From: Candidatus Bathyarchaeota archaeon
GTDB taxonomy: Archaea; Thermoproteota; CALKCG01; B24
Reading direction: 5' to 3'
NCBI GenBank assembly: GCA_018396755.1
Contig: JAGTQM010000009.1
Location: 1 to 64,000 of the forward strand
DNA: 64,000 nt
Shown here: positions 24,463-32,238 of the stretch, piece by piece
How positions within the stretch are numbered: position 1 is the stretch's first letter
How the letters are laid out: each line of letters opens with the position of its first letter
Translations under genes and position numbers: made by a program
Notes under the pieces: generated by a model
Seen by the model: the letters and a program-made list of their open reading frames with translations, nothing else
The model's database searches: none
What the model was told of the DNA's origin: nothing

Positions 24463-24477
24463 TATAACGACGTTATA
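24463..24477. promoter_or_regulatory. Palindromic operator, site 15
   Basis: TATAACGACGTTATA, perfect and identical to site 8. It lies 16 bp before the NadA ATG, and a purine-rich ribosome-binding site (gagggggagg, 24481-24490) follows directly, so this mRNA has a short leader. Confidence 0.82.
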
Positions 24478-24493
24478 TCAGAGGGGGAGGCTT

Positions 24494-25420
24494 ATGGAAG
24501 TCTCTCGGCTTCAGAGAAAGGTCATTCAGTTAAAGGAGAAAGAAAAAGCATTAATTTTAGCTCATAACTATCAGCGTCCGGAAATACAGGAAATAGCTGA
24601 TTTTGTAGGTGACTCGCTACAACTGTGTTTCGCAGCAATTAGAGCTGAGGATGCTAAATACATAGTTTTTTGTGGTGTCGATTTCATGGCGGAAACGGCG
24701 TCTATCTTAAACCCAGATAAGCCAGTTGTAATCCCGGATGTTGAAGCCAAATGTCCCATGGTTGCTCAGCTACCAGCAAAAAAGGTAGTAGAGGCAAAAA
24801 AGAAGTATCCAGATGCTGAAGTCATGCTGTATATAAATACGTTGGCTGAAGCTAAAGCAGAGGCGGATGTAATATGCACTTCTTCAAATGCTTTTAGAAT
24901 CGCTAGCAAGCTTGATTCTACTAAGGTTCTCTTTGGCCCAGATCGGAACTTAGCATGGTATACCGCTAAACGTTGCTCCAATAAGGAAATCATTCCAATC
25001 CCAGAAAATGGCTATTGCATCGTACATAAACTGTTTCAAGTAGAAGATATTCTTCTTCTTAAGAAGAGCCATCCGGACGCAGAAGTATTGGTGCATCCCG
25101 AGTGCGACCCCGAAGTTCAGCAAATAGCAGACTTCATCGGAAGCACAGAGCAAATGCGTAGAAGATGTTTCGAATCCCATTCAAAGAAATTCATTATAAC
25201 GACTGAAATAGGTCTCATTGATCGCTTGAAAAGAGAACTTCCTGGAAAAGAGTATATTCCAGCGTTTGAAGGAGCTATATGTTATAATATGAAACGTCAT
25301 ACGCTTGAAAAAGTCTACCATGCTCTTGAGTCGAAGAAAACAGTTGTTAAAGTTCCGGAGGACATTGCTAAGAAAGCTAGATTGGCAATAGAAAGGATGA
25401 TGGGGCTTTCTAAGCAGTAG
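24494..25420 (+). CDS. nadA: Quinolinate synthase NadA
   Basis: This 308-residue [4Fe-4S] enzyme condenses iminoaspartate with dihydroxyacetone phosphate to form quinolinate for NAD. The start ILAHNYQRPEIQEIADFVGDS is family-typical, and cluster cysteines appear in FCGVDFMAETA, ICTSSNAF/HPECDP and GAICYNMKRHTLEKVYHAL. It is under a perfect operator copy. No NadB or NadC is adjacent. Its inclusion in the regulon may reflect its labile cluster, or the NAD demand of Thi4, which consumes NAD. Confidence 0.95.
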   Translation: MEVSRLQRKVIQLKEKEKALILAHNYQRPEIQEIADFVGDSLQLCFAAIRAEDAKYIVFCGVDFMAETASILNPDKPVVIPDVEAKCPMVAQLPAKKVVEAKKKYPDAEVMLYINTLAEAKAEADVICTSSNAFRIASKLDSTKVLFGPDRNLAWYTAKRCSNKEIIPIPENGYCIVHKLFQVEDILLLKKSHPDAEVLVHPECDPEVQQIADFIGSTEQMRRRCFESHSKKFIITTEIGLIDRLKRELPGKEYIPAFEGAICYNMKRHTLEKVYHALESKKTVVKVPEDIAKKARLAIERMMGLSKQ

Positions 25421-25474
25421 GATTTTAACGTGCTTTCACGCTTTGACATTCTCTCAGATTTTAAAAAACCTTTA

Positions 25475-25489
25475 AATAACAATGTTATA
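25475..25489. promoter_or_regulatory. Palindromic operator, site 16
   Basis: AATAACAATGTTATA is identical to site 4. It lies 23 bp before the IscS ATG, overlapping the TATA-like tttaaata at 25471-25478. Confidence 0.78.
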
Positions 25490-25512
25490 CTTAATTTATC
25501 TGATGCTTTACA

Positions 25513-26742
25513 ATGGGTAGTGATTTAAATAGAGATGTGGAAGGACTTCTAAAGGCTCACGGTGTTTCTGAGAGAGAGGTTTACTTAGACTCTGAAAACT
25601 CGGGATTAATTTTCCCTGAGGCGTTGAAAGCTATGGTTGATTCATACGAGGAGGCTGCTAGGGGCCATCCAGCTATAACGCATAAGCTTGGATGGGAGTC
25701 CTATGAGAAGCTCTATGAATCGACGTTGAAAATCGCTCAAGCTTTAAACTGCAACTCTGAAGAAATTACATATACGCATAATGGAACTGAGGCGAACAAT
25801 CTCGCAATCTTAGGTTTAGCCGAAGCCAGTAAAAGTAGAAGAAAGATCCTCGTCTCAAGCATAGAACATTTAAGTGTAATTTTTGCGGCTGAACATCTCC
25901 AGAAGTTTGGTTTTAAAGTGGTGAAGGTTCCAGTCGACGGAGAAGGTTTTGTTGATCTAGATTTCATATCTAGAAACGTGGATAAAGACACACTTTTAGT
26001 AAGCGTCGCGTTGGTCAATCATGAAATAGGGACCATTCAAGATGTTAAAGCTATAATCGATGTTGTGAAGGGGCATGATGAGAAAATTGTAGTACACACA
26101 GATGCTTGTGATGCTTTGGGAAGAGTAAAACTGGATTTGAAGAGGCTTAATTTAGATTTAGCGTCGTTTAGTAGTCACAAGATTTACGGTCCGAAGGGTG
26201 TAGGAGCACTTTACATTAAAGAAGGTGTTAACGTTAGTCCTATAATCTACGGGCAGTTAAGCACTCAACATTTATGGCCGAGTTTAGAGAACATACCAGC
26301 TATAGTGGGCTTCTCTAAAGCCGTTGAATTGATGCATTTAAACTTTGAATCTTACAATAGCCGTATTACGAGGTTGAGGGATAAACTTATCGACGGTTTG
26401 CTAGACATAGAATACACGGTTCTCAATGGTCCTAAAGGCTATAAACGGTCACCCGACAATGTTAATATAAGTTTCCTGTTTTGCGAGGGGGAGGCTTTAA
26501 CCGTGGAGTTAAGTTTAAAAGGCATATATGTCTCTAGCGGAAGCGCTTGTACCAGCCGTATTTTAGAACCTAGCCACGTTCTTCAAGCAATAGGTAGACG
26601 GCATGAGGAAGCCCATGGAAGTATTCTGATGAAGATAACGCCATTCCACTCGGATGAGGATGTGGATTACGTGATTGGAAGCTTTCCAGATGCTATTAGA
26701 AGAATTAGGTCTATGAGCCCTATGAAGCCTGGGGGTGGTTAA
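25513..26742 (+). CDS. iscS: Cysteine desulfurase, NifS/IscS type
   Basis: This 409-residue class I desulfurase has the PLP lysine in FSSHKIYGPKGVGALY, aspartate/histidine contacts in VVHTDACDALG, and the catalytic cysteine on a longer loop in YVSSGSACTSRILEPS. It provides persulfide sulfur to the NifU-type scaffold, whose gene overlaps its end by 8 bp. With SufS at 6024 this makes two desulfurases of different class in the same regulon. An extra N-terminal segment (about 20 residues) precedes the usual YLDSENSG motif. Confidence 0.93.
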   Translation: MGSDLNRDVEGLLKAHGVSEREVYLDSENSGLIFPEALKAMVDSYEEAARGHPAITHKLGWESYEKLYESTLKIAQALNCNSEEITYTHNGTEANNLAILGLAEASKSRRKILVSSIEHLSVIFAAEHLQKFGFKVVKVPVDGEGFVDLDFISRNVDKDTLLVSVALVNHEIGTIQDVKAIIDVVKGHDEKIVVHTDACDALGRVKLDLKRLNLDLASFSSHKIYGPKGVGALYIKEGVNVSPIIYGQLSTQHLWPSLENIPAIVGFSKAVELMHLNFESYNSRITRLRDKLIDGLLDIEYTVLNGPKGYKRSPDNVNISFLFCEGEALTVELSLKGIYVSSGSACTSRILEPSHVLQAIGRRHEEAHGSILMKITPFHSDEDVDYVIGSFPDAIRRIRSMSPMKPGGG

Positions 26743-27229
26743 ACTGTCCAGCCGTATACCGTTACCTTATAGTTTTAAAGTCATAGAGCTTTTCAGAAAC
26801 CCGAAAAATTTGGGCAAGATGGATGACGCTACCGTATGGGCTTTAGCTGGAAGTATAGCTTGCGGAGATATGATAGCTATGTACCTTAAGATAGATGAAG
26901 AAACGCAGAGTATTCTGAAAGCCTCATTTGAGAGTTACGGATGTGCTGCCAACATAGCAGCAGCCAGCATACTAACGGAAATGGTTAGAGGGAAAACGCT
27001 TGAAGAAGCTTGGCGCATCTCGTGGAGAGACGTATCAGATGCATTGGGTGGACTACCTAAGGTTAAATACCACTGCGGTATTTTAGCTGTCGGCTCTCTA
27101 AGACGTGCTATAAGAGCGTATTTTCAAGACAAACTTAAGCCTAAATGGCTTCCTGAGAATCTTACAGCAGAAGAGAGGCATGCGTTAGAGGAAGAAGAGC
27201 TTGCTGAGAGGTTCTCTAGGAAGTCTTAA
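26735..27229 (+). CDS. iscU: NifU/IscU-type Fe-S scaffold
   Basis: This 164-residue scaffold has the three cluster cysteines in SIACGDM, YGCAANIAAA and YHCGILAVGSLRRAI. It receives iron and sulfur to build [2Fe-2S]/[4Fe-4S] clusters. It overlaps IscS upstream and its TAA shares bases with the ATG of the copper ATPase, so all three are one operon under site 16. The C-terminal 25 residues are highly charged (TAEERHALEEEELAERF). Confidence 0.92.
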   Translation: MVKLSSRIPLPYSFKVIELFRNPKNLGKMDDATVWALAGSIACGDMIAMYLKIDEETQSILKASFESYGCAANIAAASILTEMVRGKTLEEAWRISWRDVSDALGGLPKVKYHCGILAVGSLRRAIRAYFQDKLKPKWLPENLTAEERHALEEEELAERFSRKS

Positions 27230-29361
27230 TGTTTTTCAGCTGTGGATTTGATATGGTTGAAAGAGTTAAATTCTCTATAAAAGGAATGCACTGTGAGAAT
27301 TGCGCTAAAACCATTGAAAAAGCTCTTATAAAGGAAAGAGGGGTAGTCTCAGCTCATGTTAGTTTCCCTTTAGAAGAGGCAATTATTGAATATGATTCAA
27401 TGCATGTTAGTATTGAAGAGATTAAGAGGATAATTAAAGAAGCTGGTTACGAAGCTTTAGAAGAAAAAGAGAAGAGTGACGATATTAGAAGTGGCTGGTG
27501 GAGGTTTTGGCTCGGAGTCGCCTTAACAATTCCTACTTGGATTATTGCAAACTTCTTCTATGAGTCTAAGTGGAATCTCCTGCTTTTCAGCTTATCTACA
27601 CCAGTCCAAATAGTCCTTGGCTTACCTTTCTATAGAGGAGCTTATTTTAGCCTAAAGCAGAAAACAGCTGATCTAAACGTTTTAGTTTCTCTAAGCACTT
27701 TGACCGCTTATTTTTACTCTGTTGCTACTACTTTATTCATCTCAGGCCCCGTGTTTTACGATGCTTCAACAACCGTTTTAACGACTATTACCTTAGGCAT
27801 GCTACTGGAAAAGATCTCTCAAGGGAAAGTAGGTGAAGCTATTAAGAAATTGATGAAGCTTAAGGCTAAAACTGCTAAGGTTTTGAGGAATGGTGAAGAA
27901 GTAGAAGTATCGCCTGAGCATATTCAGAAGGGAGATATCGTAGTCGTTAGACCGGGTGAGATGATTTCAACAGATGGAGTTATCATAGAGGGGGAGGCAA
28001 CGATTGATGAATCGATGATTACTGGAGAATCTATGCCTGTGGATAAGAAAGAGGGGGATTATGTTTTCGGAGGAACTATAAATAGATACGGCTTCTTCAA
28101 GTTTAAAGCAACTAAAGTAGGGGAAGAAACAGTGCTAGCTCAAATAATTAGGCTTGTTGAAGAAGCTCAAACTTCTAAGGCACAGATTCAAAGAGTAGCT
28201 GATAGAGTTTTAAGCTTGTTTATACCTTCAGTTGTCACCATCGCTATTTTAACATTCACCGTCTGGTATTTTCTCTTGAGAAGTAGCTTTCTATTTGCTT
28301 TAACAGCTTTTGTCTCAGTTTTAGTCATTGCATGCCCATGTGCTCTAGGAATTGCTACTCCAACTGCTATAATGGTTGGAATTGGCAAAGGGGCTGAAAT
28401 GGGTATTCTGGTTAAAGGAGGACAGTATTTGGAGAAGGCTCGAGAATTGGATACTATCGTTTTTGATAAAACCGGAACTTTGACTAAAGGTGAACCGGAG
28501 GTGACGGATGTGATTGGAAACGTTTTACAGTTGGCGGCCAGTTTAGCGAAGAATACAACACATCCGTTAGACATAGCGATCGTTAAAGAGGCGGAGAAAA
28601 GAGGGATAAAGCTGTTGGATGTTCAAGACTTTAAAATAATTCCCGGAGGAGGGATTATGGGAAGGATAGGGGGGAGGAGCGTTCTACTGGGAAGCCGGAG
28701 AGTGGTTAAAAGCGACTTAGGTATTGAATTAGAGGAGGATGGAAAAACTGTGATGTTGATTTCAGTAGATGGGGAGATAAAGGGGGCTATTGCCGTAGCT
28801 GATACTTTAAGGAAATACTCGAAAGATGTTGTTAACGTTTTAAAGAAGAAGGGAATGGACGTTTATATGATTACAGGGGACAGCCGAAGAACTGCTGGAG
28901 CTATCGCTAGAAAACTTGGAATTGAAAACGTTCTAGCTGAGGTTTTACCTCAAGATAAGGAGAAAACTATTAGGGCACTTCAGAAGAGTGGTAGAGTGGT
29001 AGGGGCAGTAGGTGATGGAATCAATGATGCGCCAATGCTTGCTACTGCAGACATTGGCATCGCTATGGGGGCTGGGACAGATATAGCGAAGGAGACTGGT
29101 GGAATAGTTCTAGTTAAAGATGATTTAAGAGACGTAGTAAGAGCAATTGAACTTTCAAGAGCAACGTTTTCTAAGATAAGACAGAACCTATTTCTAGCAT
29201 TCATCTACAACGTTTTAGCAATTCCTGTAGCTTCTGGCCTCTTCTATCAATGGCTTGGGTTTTTACTTAAACCTGAGATTTGTGCTTTAGCTATGATAAT
29301 TTCCGATGTCTCAGTCATAGGCAATTCTCTTCTACTTAAGAGATGGAAATGTAACATTTGA
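27229..29361 (+). CDS. copA: Copper-exporting P1B-type ATPase CopA
   Basis: This 710-residue pump has one N-terminal heavy-metal domain (GMHCENCAKT), TM metal motif CPCALG, phosphorylation site DKTGTLT, actuator ITGESMP, HP motif in TTHPLD, and hinge GDGINDAPM. It exports Cu(I) or Ag(I) from the cytoplasm. ATG 27229 overlaps the NifU stop; ATG 27253 (MVERVKFSIKGM) is an alternative. Coupling to Fe-S assembly makes sense because Cu(I) attacks exposed Fe-S clusters. Confidence 0.93.
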   Translation: MFFSCGFDMVERVKFSIKGMHCENCAKTIEKALIKERGVVSAHVSFPLEEAIIEYDSMHVSIEEIKRIIKEAGYEALEEKEKSDDIRSGWWRFWLGVALTIPTWIIANFFYESKWNLLLFSLSTPVQIVLGLPFYRGAYFSLKQKTADLNVLVSLSTLTAYFYSVATTLFISGPVFYDASTTVLTTITLGMLLEKISQGKVGEAIKKLMKLKAKTAKVLRNGEEVEVSPEHIQKGDIVVVRPGEMISTDGVIIEGEATIDESMITGESMPVDKKEGDYVFGGTINRYGFFKFKATKVGEETVLAQIIRLVEEAQTSKAQIQRVADRVLSLFIPSVVTIAILTFTVWYFLLRSSFLFALTAFVSVLVIACPCALGIATPTAIMVGIGKGAEMGILVKGGQYLEKARELDTIVFDKTGTLTKGEPEVTDVIGNVLQLAASLAKNTTHPLDIAIVKEAEKRGIKLLDVQDFKIIPGGGIMGRIGGRSVLLGSRRVVKSDLGIELEEDGKTVMLISVDGEIKGAIAVADTLRKYSKDVVNVLKKKGMDVYMITGDSRRTAGAIARKLGIENVLAEVLPQDKEKTIRALQKSGRVVGAVGDGINDAPMLATADIGIAMGAGTDIAKETGGIVLVKDDLRDVVRAIELSRATFSKIRQNLFLAFIYNVLAIPVASGLFYQWLGFLLKPEICALAMIISDVSVIGNSLLLKRWKCNI

Positions 29362-29413
29362 ACAATTCTATTTAGAGATTAAAAAGTTTCGGTCTATTGC
29401 CTTCAACACTTTT

Positions 29414-29590
29414 CTAGTTACGCTCCCTCTTCCAGACTGATATTTCATGTTTCATCTTATCAACTAGTTCGATTGATGCTTTATACGCCACCCCCAGCCT
29501 GAATGTAACCAAGACGTACATTACGTCTTTTCCAACTGAAGTCCTTCCAACCTATGTTCAGTTGCCACAGAAATTTACGTCACAATTGAA
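29414..29590 (-). pseudogene. MoaE (molybdopterin synthase large subunit) remnant
   Basis: The minus strand reads ISVATEHRLEGLQLEK, then a one-base frameshift, then GKDVMYVLVTFRLGVAYKA, SIELVDKMKHEISVWKRERN and TAG. This follows the C-terminal half of MoaE (HRVGRLEVGEKDV... IWKKE). The upstream part is not recoverable and holds an in-frame stop. The rest of 29362-29737 has no gene I can support. A functional MoaE must exist elsewhere if the AOR enzyme is active. Confidence 0.6.
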
Positions 29591-29737
29591 AAGACGATGC
29601 TCGGCGGCTATGTCGATGAGTTAACGGTGAAGGTCGCGAGCAGGCCTGAAGAAGGTCAAAATCGTGTGGAGTTTCTTCGTTTCAGAATTTATATGTGGTA
29701 AGGTTTTTATGAATGCTCGATTTAAGTATTTTTGGTG

Positions 29738-29968
29738 ATGCTTTTAGGTACTATTACTATTAAGGTTGATGAGTATTTAAAAAAGAGAATGAGCAAGGTT
29801 AAGATTAACTGGTCTGAGTACATTAGGGAGGCTATTAAACGCAGAGTTGAGCTTGAAGAGAGAAAGGGGGCTGCTGAAAAGCTTTTAGAGAGTTTAAAGA
29901 CGAGGAGACATGTTGTACCTTCTGGGTTTATAAATGAAACTATTCGGGAGATGAGGGAAGCTCGTTGA
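29738..29968 (+). CDS. VapB-type antitoxin (ribbon-helix-helix)
   Basis: A 76-residue antitoxin with the RHH strand GTITIKVDEYLKKRM followed by helices NWSEYIREAIKRRVELEE, and a C-terminal toxin-neutralising tail. ATG 29738 is preferred over the TTG at 29732. Its stop overlaps the TTG start of the PIN-domain gene, which is broken, so the module is probably inactive. Confidence 0.7.
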   Translation: MLLGTITIKVDEYLKKRMSKVKINWSEYIREAIKRRVELEERKGAAEKLLESLKTRRHVVPSGFINETIREMREAR

Positions 29969-30392
29969 AGGTTTACGTGTTAGATGCTTCTGTTGCTGCC
30001 AGATTTTTATTAGTTGAAGATTTGTCAGAAAAAGCCGAGCTGGTTTTGGAGGACTTTTTTAAGGGGGAAGCTGGATTTGCTGTCGCCAGAACTGCTCGTT
30101 TATGAAGTTGGAAACACTTTATGGAAAAGCGTTAAAAAGGAGTTTATAGGTTTAGACGAAGCTTTAGAGAAGTTCTCATATTTCCTGGAATTGGAAAATT
30201 CCTTCGATAACCCTCAGAGTTGAGGATTATAAAGAAGCCTTAGAGTGGAGCGTTAAGAGTAATGCAACCTACTATGATGGTGTTTATGTACGGTGTTGTT
30301 TAAAAGCTGGTGGGACTCTCTTAACGGCTGACGACTTTTTATATAAAAAGTCTAGAGAAACTGTTCCAACTGTACACTTAAGGGACTACTAA
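29965..30392 (+). pseudogene. VapC PIN-domain toxin, two frameshifts
   Basis: The frame starts LKVYVLDASVAARFLLVED, shifts by +1 near 30066-30080 to continue as LDLLSPELLVYEVGNTLWK, then shifts again at an AAAA run near 30197 to give IPSITLRVEDYKEALEWSVK and ends ATYYDGVYV...LLTADDFLY...LRDY. All PIN segments are present, but in three frames. Both shifts are near homopolymers, so assembly error is an alternative to real decay. Confidence 0.75.
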
Positions 30393-30429
30393 ACTGAAAC
30401 AATTTGCCTCCTTAAAAGTATTAACATAA

Positions 30430-30663
30430 CTTCTCTTACATGGCCTTCTAAACTATGAAGATAGGGGATGGGAGAGCGAAGTTGAAGAACAAGATGGATC
30501 AGTATATAAACGTGGGGAGAACCATAGAAGACCACGTGAACAGACACGGCTGATCATTCTGAAGACTTTAGCTAAGCGTGGTACGGATCTGCTTAATCCT
30601 GAAAGCGTTAAAGAGGCTATTGCCAGCAGGTTAGCTTTAATCTTTCCTGAAGTCTCCATCTGA
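30430..30663 (+). pseudogene. Tyrosine-recombinase-like N-terminal remnant beside a tRNA
   Basis: An open frame without an obvious start reads RLIILKTLAKRGTDLLNP, then ESVKEAIASRL before a TGA. This resembles the N-terminal core-binding region of archaeal integrases. It lies 180 bp before tRNA-Ser, the usual place for an integrated element. No catalytic domain follows. Bases 30664-30844 hold nothing further that I can support. Confidence 0.35.
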
Positions 30664-30844
30664 ACGCTCTTCCTCTCTCTAAAACACTTACTTTTGATCA
30701 TTTATCTTGATAAACTTAGCTTTAAAATAGCTAGGTTTTAGCAACATAGAGGAAGTACCATTATCGAGCTTCATAAGCCCTTGAAAATATTAAGCTAACA
30801 TTTTTTAGTAGGCGCAAGTAGAAGTTACCTGAACAGGCCAAAAT

Positions 30845-30969
30845 GCCGGGGTAGCCTAGCTAGGAAAGGCGCCGGACTCGAGATAGTTAAAATGTTTCAA
30901 AAAGGGCTTAGAGAACGTGAAATCCGGTTCCCCATCTGGGGAGCGGGGGTTCAAATCCCTCCCCCGGCG
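30845..30969 (+). tRNA. tRNA-Ser (anticodon CGA) with intron
   Basis: Acceptor GCCGGGG (30845-30851) pairs with CCCCGGC (30962-30968). The anticodon stem CCGGA/TCCGG encloses the loop CTCGAGA, giving anticodon CGA (30879-30881). The variable arm is long (CCCC-ATCT-GGGG), as in class II tRNA-Ser, and the T-loop is TTCAAAT. A 39-nt intron, about 30883-30921, interrupts the loop after position 37, the canonical archaeal site. No CCA is encoded. Confidence 0.9.
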
Positions 30970-31089
30970 CTACAGATGAACTTCGACATTTACGTTCTCT
31001 TTTCCGAAGAATTTGAGCTCTTCATGTTCGCAGCTGTGCTACGTCAGAGTATTTAAAGTATTCATGAGTTTTGACACGAGCTCTTAGTC

Positions 31090-31557
31090 CTAATTACTTT
31101 TAAGCGCTTTCACAAATTTTTCCGGCGTCAAAATATTGGATGTATCTCTTCCATTCATTTCAAGGGTTTGTATAAATTTTCTATCAATCGTTAATAGCGG
31201 GATCTTATATTCATTTGATACGGCATATAAAAGATTATCTATTAAATCTCTATGAAACCTGCGATATAAAACATATGATTCTAGGAGGGCGGATGCTCCC
31301 GGCGTTAACAGCGTGTAAGTGCTTCTTATTGCTTCAATACCCATTCTTACAATATTCATTTCGCTTTCAGGCACAATCTTAACAACTTTCCACATAATCT
31401 CTAGTATACTAGCTTCGATATAACATACCACTACCTTATGAAAACACTTTATGGCGTCATAAACTTCTTCCTCGACATCAAGCCCCACGGCTGGAAGAAG
31501 GAAGCTTGTATCAACAAGTATCCTAGCTAAGGTTGATGTACTTCTCTTGCTGCTCAA
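31090..31557 (-). CDS. VapC-type PIN-domain toxin
   Basis: This PIN ribonuclease of about 155 residues has the first acidic motif in RILVDTSFLLPAVG, a central glutamate in EASILEIMWK and a third acid in RDLIDNLLYAVSN, then LLTIDRKFI. The open frame extends to 31629, but TTG 31557 or GTG 31566, overlapping the antitoxin, are the realistic starts. It pairs with the AbrB-type antitoxin upstream. Confidence 0.78.
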   Translation of the reverse strand: MSSKRSTSTLARILVDTSFLLPAVGLDVEEEVYDAIKCFHKVVVCYIEASILEIMWKVVKIVPESEMNIVRMGIEAIRSTYTLLTPGASALLESYVLYRRFHRDLIDNLLYAVSNEYKIPLLTIDRKFIQTLEMNGRDTSNILTPEKFVKALKSN

Positions 31558-31774
31558 TGCTCTCACGTTCCAGTTCCTCAAGAGTGATCTTAGTGAGCTT
31601 TTTTCCATAAAGCGACAGCCAGACGGCATCGCACATAGGCTCCACTATAATCCTCCCTTCCTCGACGGTAATCTTCACCCTACATTCTTCATTCAGCCCG
31701 ATTTTTTCAGCTATAGCCTTCGGTATTACAAGCGTACGCTTCTTACCTACCTTTGACATGACTGTCAGAGACAT
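31523..31774 (-). CDS. VapB-type antitoxin, AbrB fold
   Basis: This 83-residue protein has an AbrB/MazE swapped-hairpin DNA-binding domain at residues 5-48 (GKKRTLVIPKAIAEKIGL, then EGRIIVEP) and a charged C-terminal tail that would wrap the toxin. It overlaps the PIN toxin gene. Bases 31775-32030 downstream of its promoter are AT-rich and hold no gene. Confidence 0.8.
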   Translation of the reverse strand: MSLTVMSKVGKKRTLVIPKAIAEKIGLNEECRVKITVEEGRIIVEPMCDAVWLSLYGKKLTKITLEELERESIEQQEKYINLS

Positions 31775-32238
31775 CAGTTTTGCCAGATAAAATGATGTAT
31801 TCAGAATTAATAAACTTTCTGATAACTATCACCAGCAAATCGGTTAAGCAATAGAAATAATTTGGGGAAGGGGGATGTGAAAGGGCTTAAATTTTCGGTT
31901 AGAGGGAGAGCCACTGCTTATACTTGGAAAATTTTATGAGAATGGAAATTTACAGTTTTCTCGGTTAAATTTCAAAATTAAATGAAATAAATATTTTCTG
32001 GCGAAATATTAACCCATCAGTTGAAGTCTTCTAAGTAAATGTTACATTTTTCAAGTTTAAGACTTCTGCTACAGTTTTAAGTTTGTTTTCATTTCCAGGT
32101 GCTATATCTTCAGTTATACCTATTAGGATTCCTCTTTTAAGGGATATTTCATCTAAGAGTTTTAACGTATACTGCTTGACGGTTTCTTCGTCGTTGAGAA
32201 GTATGGATTCTGGGAAGTTTATCCATATTCTGATACCT

